DNA of 64,000 nt, taken from assembly GCA_029261215.1 (NCBI GenBank), contig JAJDBT010000041.1, positions 1 through 64,000 on the forward strand, given 5' to 3'. This document shows positions 55,401 through 62,881 of this stretch, piece after piece. The stretch comes from Nitrospirota bacterium. GTDB taxonomy: Bacteria; Nitrospirota; Nitrospiria; SBBL01; JAADHI01. The notes below the pieces were generated by a model. It saw nothing but the letters and a program-made list of their open reading frames with translations, did not search any database and was not told the origin of the DNA. Within the stretch, counting starts at the first letter, position 1; the number at the start of each line of letters is the position of its first letter. The position numbers were made by a program, and so were the translations under genes.

Positions 55401-56991
55401 GGACATGGCGGGCGGCTACCAGGGTGAACTGCCCGGATGGAGCCGTTACCTGCAATGGGAATTGAATGGCCCTGATTTTCAGCATGCGGCTTACCCTCGT
55501 ATTTCCGCGAGCAAATCGCTTGAAATGGCTGCGGCCATTACCAATAAAACGCCGACGCCACTTGATCCCACAAAATATCAGGTCAATCCGCCCTATACGC
55601 CCAAAATCAAAAAACTGAAAGTGGACTATGCCGCTTCCAGAGAAGTGGTTTTGAAAGAGAACTCAAAAGGCGCGTCGCAGGATCGTATTTTTCACTGGCA
55701 CCCTTTTGGATACAGCGATGCGGAAACAGAAGGCCTGGAAACGGGCATTTCTTTTTTACCGGACTATGATGAAGAAGGGGCCTTGTATATTGGTATTCAG
55801 AGCTTTTCCCCCCCGCAAACCCTTTCGCTGCTGTTTCAAATGGCGGAAGGCAGCGCAAATCCCGACTTGGAGCCGGTGCCGGTATCCTGGAGTATTTTAA
55901 GCGGGAACCGTTGGCGGGCGTTAGAGGATGGCAGCATTCTCTCGGACAGCACGCGAGGCCTGATCAATTCCGGCATTATTTCGTTTTCATTAAAACCCGT
56001 GCTCCCCAATACTCGGCTTCCAAATGACCTTTACTGGATGCGCATATCCATTCCTCTGAATACCGACAGTGTTTGCGATACGGTGGCGATACATAGCCAG
56101 GCTGTGCCTGCCACTTTTGCGGATCAGGGCAATGCCCCGGATCATCTGGCCCAGCCCTTGGCGGCTGAAAGTATTACTGATTTGTCGAACCCGATGCCGG
56201 AGATCGACAGTATTTCTCAGCCCTACACCTCGTTTGGCGGGAAAATGGAAGAAGCCGATGGCATCTTTTACACGCGGGTCAGCGAACGCTTGCGTCACAA
56301 ACAACGGGCCCTCAGCTTGTGGGATTATGAACATCTGGTGCTTGAACGATTTCCAGAAATTTACAAGGTAAAATGTCTCCCGGCCAGCCTCAACTCCCAT
56401 GTGAATGATCCGGGGCGGGTCGAGATCATTGTCATCCCGGATATCCGCAACAAACTTCCTTTTAATCCTTTTGAACCCAAGGCCCCGGCAAATTTAATCG
56501 CGGAAATTGAAGAGTACCTCTCGGATAAACATCCGCCCTTTGCAAAAATTACCGTCAAAAATGCATTTTACATTGCGGTAAAGGTGCGCTTTGGAGTGCG
56601 TTTTAAACCCGGAATTGATGAACGATACTATAAGAAAGTACTCAATGAAGAAATCAACCGCTTCCTTTCCCCCTGGGCTTATGAAGAGGGCGCGGATATT
56701 GTTATCGGTGGAAAGATTTACGCCAACAGCATTATCAATTTTTTGGATCAGCGGCCTTATGTCGATTATGTCGTGGAAATGAAGCTTTTCAGCAGCATGG
56801 ACGGCATCAATTTTAAGCTGGCACTGCCAAATAAAAATGAAGGGTATTCTGTCGCGGCAGATCGGCAGGACGGGGTCTTAGTCGCGGCGCAGAAACATGA
56901 GATCGACATGATTTCGGAAGAAGGCTATGCGCAGGAGTCTTTCTCCGGCATTAACTATATGAAAGTGGAACTTGATTTTATAGTGGGTTGA
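52441..56991 (+). CDS. Giant eCIS baseplate J / gp6-like protein (Pvc11 type)
   Basis: 1516 aa, considerably longer than Pvc11/Afp11. Ala/Arg-rich helical N-terminus (about 10-45); helical baseplate part to 330; then a run of three related segments beginning at EEW (346), KEW (441) and WEW (531), each with W-(x)4-INxxLEEAxxRKRN-like helices and, in the first two, FDANLxxAL; beta-rich middle (about 690-900); and a C-terminal baseplate-J end (about 1285-1500: LRHKQRALSLWDYEHLVLERFPEIYKVK, then PGRVEIIVIPDI, PPFAKITVKNAFYIAVKVRFGVRFKPG). It builds the wedge ring joining tip, fibre and sheath. Confidence 0.9.
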   Translation: MPIFQINNPALSIAAAKARAEALKSRQLNAARAQAAARSVVLKPQASEDASPDAKPGVTFPELNRDGTSQAARLLKALKPDYVSVDERSIKDLLAFAREYGKELRYFNAENQEAGDWSAFISEDLDLDEVVLFMNDPEKLSPAKRASFSRPHFVLFLTFLKLLQEAQAQLNTLTRRHLDFYYQEVLHMEKKAGVPDRVNVLIQLQRQFEQAHVPAGTRLNAGTDSLGQDLYYQTDHDIVVSQARIEKLHSLFADKETIGFFEARNAKKGTWPERFLHMLRIALGHPLPGDALSPNSVLRGTDTAVDYDYLIEVGQVVAFSENGLFMPLFDLRTLMKLKRQRDHSDEEWRQINAFLEKAARKKRNAPGFQFVPTDPKNFDANLIAALEGAPDYRGITEVDHIDHLYEQRNRIEVKDFIRDHLYFENYDDFVSMMQIKIKIDKEWIGINQILEEAGQRKRNSLAYRLSPAKPSDFNANLVKAIGPLGRPLVLRFGDIDAYFSAIEAFERDFFMSAEKLAYLIRIGEKETATTWEWEKVDEILLAAHQEKIYVARRADLQKVRTADGFLKMLHFALGEDPLIAESNPLLRLKPFVKNDQDVTFLEAIDQSPEASVISEGDWMRVYRIVEFAQRFYEDFIPPIPYKEMWLNLYPSEDATQVLPANLPEENENSPRWKTFGRRPSEANPSAPPDPVFGWGMTSPMFLLEEGNREITLTLGFDPEHFFPEKLLPLFPSLTEKSGEGAGPLQVEISTEKGWIAPDTLEIKVGAYAALSKTVDVKKEGLQAIQFKLSFSEGLDPITAFPESFIKSPWPTLRLMLRQIWNDERKQFVTLYAALKDLELVKTHVRVDVSGLGALQIQNDNGVLDAKKPFEPFGANPSVGARFYVGHPELLQKRLDHVQFQVEWMGVPAKLKDHYKNYGIDSDLPFTTEISLMDRRVKRPLSDKTNLFANLTNAGAAHTMRVPTAAESKRGIDLASMLFSASGFHYDRDMAGGYQGELPGWSRYLQWELNGPDFQHAAYPRISASKSLEMAAAITNKTPTPLDPTKYQVNPPYTPKIKKLKVDYAASREVVLKENSKGASQDRIFHWHPFGYSDAETEGLETGISFLPDYDEEGALYIGIQSFSPPQTLSLLFQMAEGSANPDLEPVPVSWSILSGNRWRALEDGSILSDSTRGLINSGIISFSLKPVLPNTRLPNDLYWMRISIPLNTDSVCDTVAIHSQAVPATFADQGNAPDHLAQPLAAESITDLSNPMPEIDSISQPYTSFGGKMEEADGIFYTRVSERLRHKQRALSLWDYEHLVLERFPEIYKVKCLPASLNSHVNDPGRVEIIVIPDIRNKLPFNPFEPKAPANLIAEIEEYLSDKHPPFAKITVKNAFYIAVKVRFGVRFKPGIDERYYKKVLNEEINRFLSPWAYEEGADIVIGGKIYANSIINFLDQRPYVDYVVEMKLFSSMDGINFKLALPNKNEGYSVAADRQDGVLVAAQKHEIDMISEEGYAQESFSGINYMKVELDFIVG

Positions 56992-57021
56992 TATTTCTTT
57001 CGCAAAAGAGAGGAATACACA

Positions 57022-57042
57022 ATGCGAAACGCTTACCGTTAA
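57022..57042 (+). other. Six-codon mini-ORF with strong ribosome site
   Basis: AGAGAGGAATACACAATG opens a frame of M-R-N-A-Y-R then stop, in the 66-base gap before the fibre gene. It has a better Shine-Dalgarno than the fibre gene itself. It could be a leader peptide or the left-over start of a deleted gene. Confidence 0.3.
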
Positions 57043-57057
57043 ATAAAAGGACAAACC

Positions 57058-58941
57058 ATGGAGATTAAAAAAAGAAATCGCAGCGAACTGAAATCTTTTT
57101 TTGTAAAAAATGCGATTCCGACCGAAGGGGAATTTGCGGAACTGATTGAAGGGATGCTGAATCAAAAGGACGACGGCATTGCCAAGCTGCCGGGCAGCCC
57201 GCTCAGTATCGAAGCCTCTGGGGATGCGGCCAGCCAGAAAAAAACGATTAATTTGTATACCAACTTTTCAAATGCCGACCCGGATTGGGTTTTGAGTTTG
57301 AATCCACGGAGCGACCCCGCCAAACCCGCGACGGCCAAACCGGGTTTCAGTCTCAGCGACAATGCGGGAAACAGCCGACTATTTGTGGATCAATCAACCG
57401 GGAGTGTTGGCATTGGCACGGTGACGCCCGGCGCGAAGCTTGATGTGAGCGGAAATATTTTTGCCGGAAATTCAGACATTTATTTTACCAAGACCGACCA
57501 CAATCATTCGGGGATAGGGAATACCGCCGGATATGCCGCAATCGAAAATGCAAAAAGTCACGATGCCTTGATGATATTGGGCCGCTCAGGAACGGATAAG
57601 GGCCGCGCGGTCAAGTTGTGGGATTATTTACAGGTGAATGGCAGCATGGATGTCACGGGAACCTTAAGTTTCGGATCCAGCGTCCGTCAGATGCTCAACC
57701 TCTATAACCTGGATTACGGTGTGGGGGTTCAAAGTTCAACGCAATACTTCAGGACGGCTAAAAACTTCGCCTGGTTCAAAGGTGGAGCCCACCATAATGG
57801 TGAATTAAATCCCGGCGGCGGTACCGTGCAGATGGTGATTAAGGATGGTAATGTCGGGATAGGAACTTCAGACCCAAAACGGAATGTTCACATTGACAGT
57901 GGAGGGCAGATTGCGCTGGGTCAATCCAACAGCGTGGTAACAGATTCGCAAGCAGGAATCTACTGGCATGGGGGAGATGATTATGCGATTCATCGTACGC
58001 CCGGGGCCTGGACTGCCCCAACGTATCAACAACTTAGAATGGATTGGCCGACAGGTATTATTCTGGCACCAGGAACGGGGAACAATGCGGGTTATGAGAA
58101 GAGTTATGTGGAGATCACCCAAGGAAAGGGGCTCCGTGTGACGCAGGGTAATGTCGGGATTGGAGAAATCAATCCGGCAGATTCATTGGACGTGTCAGGC
58201 GGTGCTCGTTTCTTATCGGGATCAAATCCCGTTCGCTTCACTTCGGCGTGGAGCAATTTTCCCGCTGGGGCAATAGACCGAGCCGAGATTTCGAACGATA
58301 CGGGATCTTACAAAACTCTAATGATTATTGGGAATAGGTCTGACAATGCTTCAATCCGTCGAGTTTCTGTGTGGGATCGTTTGGAGGTAAATGGGACGCT
58401 TATTGTGAATCCGGGGGGTGTGGGTAATTTTGTTTTTGAGACGATGAGCGGATTGGATCATATTGGAAGTACTTATGTGATGCGTCCCCATGCGACTTAC
58501 CACGGATCAATCGGTCATCCGAGTTATTTGATTCGCAATATGTATGTCCATGATCTTTGGTATAACTATGACAAAAAACATTCTGACATGAATATAAAGA
58601 AAAATATTCGCTCCATTCCCTCTTCTTTTTCTGATTTGCTCAAGTTAAAAGGACGTCTTTATGATATTCGGGAAAGTGCGAAAGCGCCAGGAGAGCCAAA
58701 AGAGGCATTGAAGAATCGACTGGGTTTCATTGCCCAAGAAGTTAAGGAGGTCTTCCCTCAATTGGTTTCCTTTAACGAGGAGGACCAGTCTTATTACATG
58801 GAATACGATGGTATTATTCCAATCATTGTTGAAGCGATCAAAGAATTTAAAACGCAATCTGACCAGAAAAACAATGACCTCCAGGGCATGATCGAAGCGC
58901 AGAACTTGGAAATTAGCCGCTTGAAAGCGCACAGAAATTAG
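57058..58941 (+). CDS. eCIS tail fibre with peptidase S74 chaperone domain
   Basis: 627 aa. The N-terminus KKRNRSELKSFFVKNAIPTE with FAELIEGMLNQKDDGIAK is a baseplate-attachment segment found in eCIS fibres. The middle is repetitive beta structure with VGIGTxxPxxxLDVSG modules (three copies near 118, 270 and 370). The C-terminal about 120 residues are the S74 intramolecular chaperone with SDMNIKKNI: Ser509 and Lys514 match the catalytic pair that cuts the chaperone off after trimer folding. It probably decides the target cell. Confidence 0.9.
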   Translation: MEIKKRNRSELKSFFVKNAIPTEGEFAELIEGMLNQKDDGIAKLPGSPLSIEASGDAASQKKTINLYTNFSNADPDWVLSLNPRSDPAKPATAKPGFSLSDNAGNSRLFVDQSTGSVGIGTVTPGAKLDVSGNIFAGNSDIYFTKTDHNHSGIGNTAGYAAIENAKSHDALMILGRSGTDKGRAVKLWDYLQVNGSMDVTGTLSFGSSVRQMLNLYNLDYGVGVQSSTQYFRTAKNFAWFKGGAHHNGELNPGGGTVQMVIKDGNVGIGTSDPKRNVHIDSGGQIALGQSNSVVTDSQAGIYWHGGDDYAIHRTPGAWTAPTYQQLRMDWPTGIILAPGTGNNAGYEKSYVEITQGKGLRVTQGNVGIGEINPADSLDVSGGARFLSGSNPVRFTSAWSNFPAGAIDRAEISNDTGSYKTLMIIGNRSDNASIRRVSVWDRLEVNGTLIVNPGGVGNFVFETMSGLDHIGSTYVMRPHATYHGSIGHPSYLIRNMYVHDLWYNYDKKHSDMNIKKNIRSIPSSFSDLLKLKGRLYDIRESAKAPGEPKEALKNRLGFIAQEVKEVFPQLVSFNEEDQSYYMEYDGIIPIIVEAIKEFKTQSDQKNNDLQGMIEAQNLEISRLKAHRN

Positions 58942-58953
58942 GATGTTTGTACG

Positions 58954-61026
58954 ATGAATACAGATACGCTTACCCTTTCCACAAGGCCCTTCGAACACCC
59001 TGCAATGGACTATGTCTTTCTCCGGAAAGAAGGCATTCGTCTGATTGAGAAAATGGCGGGTGAAGTCTGGACGGATTTTAATGCGCATGATCCGGGCATT
59101 ACGATTCTAGAGCAGCTCTGTTACGCCATCACCGATTTAGGCTATCGTATGGCATATGATCTGCCCGATTTGCTCGCCGGAGAGGGAATGGATCCCTACC
59201 AAAGTTTGTATTCGCCCGCCACCATTTTAAGTACGCAACCAGTGACGCTGACGGATTTGCGTAAACTCGTGCTGGATGTGGCAGGGGTGAAAAACGCCTG
59301 GATCGAAACCCTTGAATCTCCTGCGCCACTTTATTTTCATGAGGGGAAAAAAGAACTCCGTTTGGAGACCGAAGGCCCGGAAGACGGTCCACAGACACTA
59401 GAGCCGGTTTCACTGAAAGGCTTGTATCGGGTTCTGGTTGAAACTTCGGGACTGGTCGATAACGAAGGCACGCAAGTGGAACGTGAGGTGTCCAGGCGTT
59501 TGAATGCCCATCGCAACCTTTGTGAAGATTTTGACGAAATTTCTATTCTGGATCATCAGGATGTGACGGTTTTGGCCCGGATCGAAGTGGGCCCGGTGGA
59601 AGACGCCGTGGAAGTCTTGGCCAATATCTATGAGCGCATTGCGCATTATTTCTCCCCCGTTCTCCCGTTTAAAACCCTTCAAGACATGCTGGATGCCGAA
59701 ACACCCGTTGATGAAATTTTTGAAGGGCCCCTTTTAAAACATGGTTTTCTGGATGCACAATCCCTGCAAAACCTGAAACGCAGAACGGTGCTCTACACCT
59801 CTGATTTAATCCGGGAAATCATGGGTGTTGCGGGTGTGCGCGCGGTACGGCAGATTCGCCTGAAATCGGGCGAAACGATTGAGGCCTGGTCGCTCGCCCT
59901 GGGCGCAAAGCAGGTTCCGAAGCTGGTTTTCACTGCGGATGCGATTGTGCTGGAAAAAGAAGGAATGATCACGAGTCTCGATTACGACCGCGCTCAAGCG
60001 CTCTATAATGACCGGCTCAAACGCTCCACGACTTTTCCAGAGCTTCCATTGACTGCGCGTGATTTTATTCCCCCGGCTGGAAAAGATCGGGAGATTGACC
60101 ATTATCATGCGATGCAGCATCAATTTCCTGCACTTTACGGCATTGGGGAAATCGGGCTTCCTGCCTCGGCGACACCGGAACGGAAGGCGCAGGCAAAGCA
60201 GCTGAAGGCCTATCTTTTGTTTTTTGATCAGTTGCTTGCCAATTATTTTTCACAACTGGCGCAGGCCAAATCTCTGTTTTCATTTTACGGAGCGCATCAA
60301 AAAACCTATTTTTCACAAATGATTGCCGACCCCGCTTTGGGTCTTGAGGGTATTATCCGGAATTCACCTGAAGCGCACCGCACCCATTTGGATGAAATGG
60401 TACAAAAAACAGCCGGAAACGGGGCCTCCACACAACGCAAGAATCGCTTTCTCAATCATTTGATGGCGCGGTTTTCCGAGCAGTTTACAGACTATTCGCT
60501 GATTTTATTTGGTTTGATGGAAGGTGATGCAGAGACTTCTGAGGAAAAATTGATTCAGGACAAACAGACTTTTTTACAGCAATACCCCAGAATCAGCGGG
60601 GCGCGGGGGACAGGTTTTGATGCCTTGAATCCCTGGGGGGGGCAGAATGTATCGGGCCTCGAAGAGCGCATTCGCTTGAAGCTGGGTATCGCAGCGCAGA
60701 CAGACGAGCAGTTTTTTCTGATCGAACATATTCTGCTGCGTCCCATGGAAGGGGATCTGCAACAGGAAATTCCCTTGTTGTCGGCGGTGCAGTCTAAAGA
60801 CCCGTATTCTTTGCAGCTCAGTTTTGTGTTTCCCACATGGCCGACCCGTTTTGCCAAGCCAGTATTTAAACAGTTTGTCGCGCAGACAATCCGTGAGGAA
60901 ACCCCTGCGCACCTCGTACCGCATGTGCATTGGCTGGATAAAGCGGATTGGACGACGATGGCGTCGGTGTATCAGGATTGGCTTGAAAAACGCCGCCGTT
61001 ATCTGATGGGAAAACTCGGAGTATAA
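58954..61026 (+). CDS. Second eCIS baseplate protein (690 aa, gp6/gp7-like)
   Basis: The N-terminus has WTDFNAHDPGITILEQLCYA and ITDLGYRMAYDLPDLLAGE, the pattern at the start of baseplate J-type proteins ('DxxxxDPGITLLEL'). A long helical part with LYGIGEIGLPASATPERKAQ and KQLKAYLLFFDQLLANYFSQ follows, and the C-terminus has EQFFLIEHILLRPM and a basic tail. In order it takes the Pvc12 place (wedge partner of the gp6-like protein). Starts 12 bases after the fibre gene. Confidence 0.8.
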   Translation: MNTDTLTLSTRPFEHPAMDYVFLRKEGIRLIEKMAGEVWTDFNAHDPGITILEQLCYAITDLGYRMAYDLPDLLAGEGMDPYQSLYSPATILSTQPVTLTDLRKLVLDVAGVKNAWIETLESPAPLYFHEGKKELRLETEGPEDGPQTLEPVSLKGLYRVLVETSGLVDNEGTQVEREVSRRLNAHRNLCEDFDEISILDHQDVTVLARIEVGPVEDAVEVLANIYERIAHYFSPVLPFKTLQDMLDAETPVDEIFEGPLLKHGFLDAQSLQNLKRRTVLYTSDLIREIMGVAGVRAVRQIRLKSGETIEAWSLALGAKQVPKLVFTADAIVLEKEGMITSLDYDRAQALYNDRLKRSTTFPELPLTARDFIPPAGKDREIDHYHAMQHQFPALYGIGEIGLPASATPERKAQAKQLKAYLLFFDQLLANYFSQLAQAKSLFSFYGAHQKTYFSQMIADPALGLEGIIRNSPEAHRTHLDEMVQKTAGNGASTQRKNRFLNHLMARFSEQFTDYSLILFGLMEGDAETSEEKLIQDKQTFLQQYPRISGARGTGFDALNPWGGQNVSGLEERIRLKLGIAAQTDEQFFLIEHILLRPMEGDLQQEIPLLSAVQSKDPYSLQLSFVFPTWPTRFAKPVFKQFVAQTIREETPAHLVPHVHWLDKADWTTMASVYQDWLEKRRRYLMGKLGV

Positions 61027-61028
61027 AC

Positions 61029-62861
61029 ATGCCCCACAGTAAGGACATTCCTATTCGAGATGCACGGGATCGATTGATCGACCTCCTGGGTTTTGGGGAA
61101 ACCTACCCTCTGAGGGATTTGGCGATTCTTGATGAACGACTGACGGTGCCTTTTAATGCCTCTGCAAAAATCCCCCTGGAGCCTTCTCAACTTGATGTGC
61201 GTTATCAGCTCTACGACCGGGAAGATCAGCCCGTTAAACGGAATCCCCAGGCCCTTAAAGGGATAGAGGTTCAGGGTACAGGAAATACCCTTCTGATCGA
61301 AACCCCGCCTGTACAGGACGATGTGACCTATAAACTCAAAGCCGTCAAAAACAGAACAAATCGTTCGGTTTATCTGCATGAGACGGCCACCATCAAAGTC
61401 GGATTGGATGTGACCTTAAAGGCGCGTATTCTCACTGGAACACGACTGGATACCGGTATTGAAATCGCGCAGGATATCGATCCGAGAATTATCGATTACG
61501 GAACGCCTGTTGAAGTGAAACTCATACAGAGTCAGGAAGGGGTGGATTATCGGCTGGTGTATTTCGATGCCTCAAAAGAAGTCATTTTAACGGAAGCCGA
61601 TGTCCGGGGGAATTTGTCTGACATTTCCCTGGTGAGTCATGCGATTTATGAGGATGTGGATCTTCGTATTCGGGCGACCAAAACCTTTGATCCTTCCGAA
61701 GGCAGAGAGACCCAGACTGAGCTGCTGGACATCGTTTTGCCTCTGAAGGTGAGGGCCAATCGTGCATTGAATGTCGTGATTGAGCCGACTTCTGTGATGG
61801 ATTATAAAGGAACGGCAACGCTTCGAATCGGCAACACTCAAAAAAGCGCCCAATATCAGTTGTGGTTTCAAAAGATCGCGGATCCCAATTTTATTCATGG
61901 AACGCCTCCGGCGGATTCAGAGGTCATCTCCGTTGCGGTGGGAAGTGGCATCAAGGTGCAGGTACGTGATCCTGAGGGTGCTCAGTTTAGGCATCTCGTT
62001 CCCGGATTTATTGAGAATGGCGCCCCCAAAAAAGGCACGGGAGGACTGCTTCGTTTTCCGCTTACAGGGTTGACAGATGACAGTGTCATCCTTGTGAGGG
62101 CAACAAAGACACATGTTGCGGAAAATCCCATTCCCTCGACGGTTCAAATAAAACAGGCGAGTGTGGTATTGCTGCGTCCTGACCCTGATCCCATGCTTGA
62201 GTTGAAAGTGAATGTGAGTGCTTCGGAAGCCATTGGGCCCCTTGAGGTTTCAGGCGGTCAGCCGGGTGTGTATTATCATTTTCGGCCGAAAGTAGATGGC
62301 CCAGACTTGGGATTGCCTGCTTATTTTCATAAAAAGGATGAATGGGATCCGGCCTTGAATAAAGGTCTGGGCCAGCTCAAAGTCGGTATTGACTTCGCCG
62401 TGCCGCGTGATTTACCCGTGGGCAGCGGCCCCTCACAAAACGACGCGGCAAAAACCTTCCCTGTCGATCCGCTTGTGGATATTCAAAAAACGCCGCTCGA
62501 TTCAAAATGGTCGGTTTTGGCGGTCAAAGCCCAAACCGGCATTGAACAAGCTGTGGCAAAATCGGCGGACATTCCGGCCTTGCCCGATATTTCTTTTGAA
62601 AATGCGGCCATTGCATCTGGCGCTGCGGCCAAAGTGATCGTTTTGGAGAGCCGGGCCGGAGAACGGTACCAGTTATTTTTAGACGGAGTCGCTGTGCGTC
62701 AGGCGCGAAACGGGAATGGCGAAACCCTCACGTTTAACACTGATCCTGTCACCGAAGAAACGGTTTTTGAAATGCGGGTCACGCGTCCCGGTGCAAACGA
62801 AAGCCTTGTTGTCACACGGGTATTGATGATGAAAATCGGGATTCAACCCGCAAGCACATAA
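61029..62861 (+). CDS. eCIS-linked repeated beta-module protein (610 aa)
   Basis: Family not recognised. Five loosely repeated beta units, each with a core such as VRYQLYD, VDYRLVYFD, AQYQLWFQ, VYYHFRP and RYQLFLDG, spaced about 100 residues apart; no signal peptide and no membrane helix. Ig-like folding is likely. It starts 2 bases after the baseplate gene, with GGAG in the intergenic join, and is followed by the tape-measure gene 20 bases later. A decoration, fibre or baseplate-cage part, or a cargo loader, are all possible. Confidence 0.7.
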   Translation: MPHSKDIPIRDARDRLIDLLGFGETYPLRDLAILDERLTVPFNASAKIPLEPSQLDVRYQLYDREDQPVKRNPQALKGIEVQGTGNTLLIETPPVQDDVTYKLKAVKNRTNRSVYLHETATIKVGLDVTLKARILTGTRLDTGIEIAQDIDPRIIDYGTPVEVKLIQSQEGVDYRLVYFDASKEVILTEADVRGNLSDISLVSHAIYEDVDLRIRATKTFDPSEGRETQTELLDIVLPLKVRANRALNVVIEPTSVMDYKGTATLRIGNTQKSAQYQLWFQKIADPNFIHGTPPADSEVISVAVGSGIKVQVRDPEGAQFRHLVPGFIENGAPKKGTGGLLRFPLTGLTDDSVILVRATKTHVAENPIPSTVQIKQASVVLLRPDPDPMLELKVNVSASEAIGPLEVSGGQPGVYYHFRPKVDGPDLGLPAYFHKKDEWDPALNKGLGQLKVGIDFAVPRDLPVGSGPSQNDAAKTFPVDPLVDIQKTPLDSKWSVLAVKAQTGIEQAVAKSADIPALPDISFENAAIASGAAAKVIVLESRAGERYQLFLDGVAVRQARNGNGETLTFNTDPVTEETVFEMRVTRPGANESLVVTRVLMMKIGIQPAST

Positions 62862-62881
62862 GACCTTATTTAGAGGGCTCA

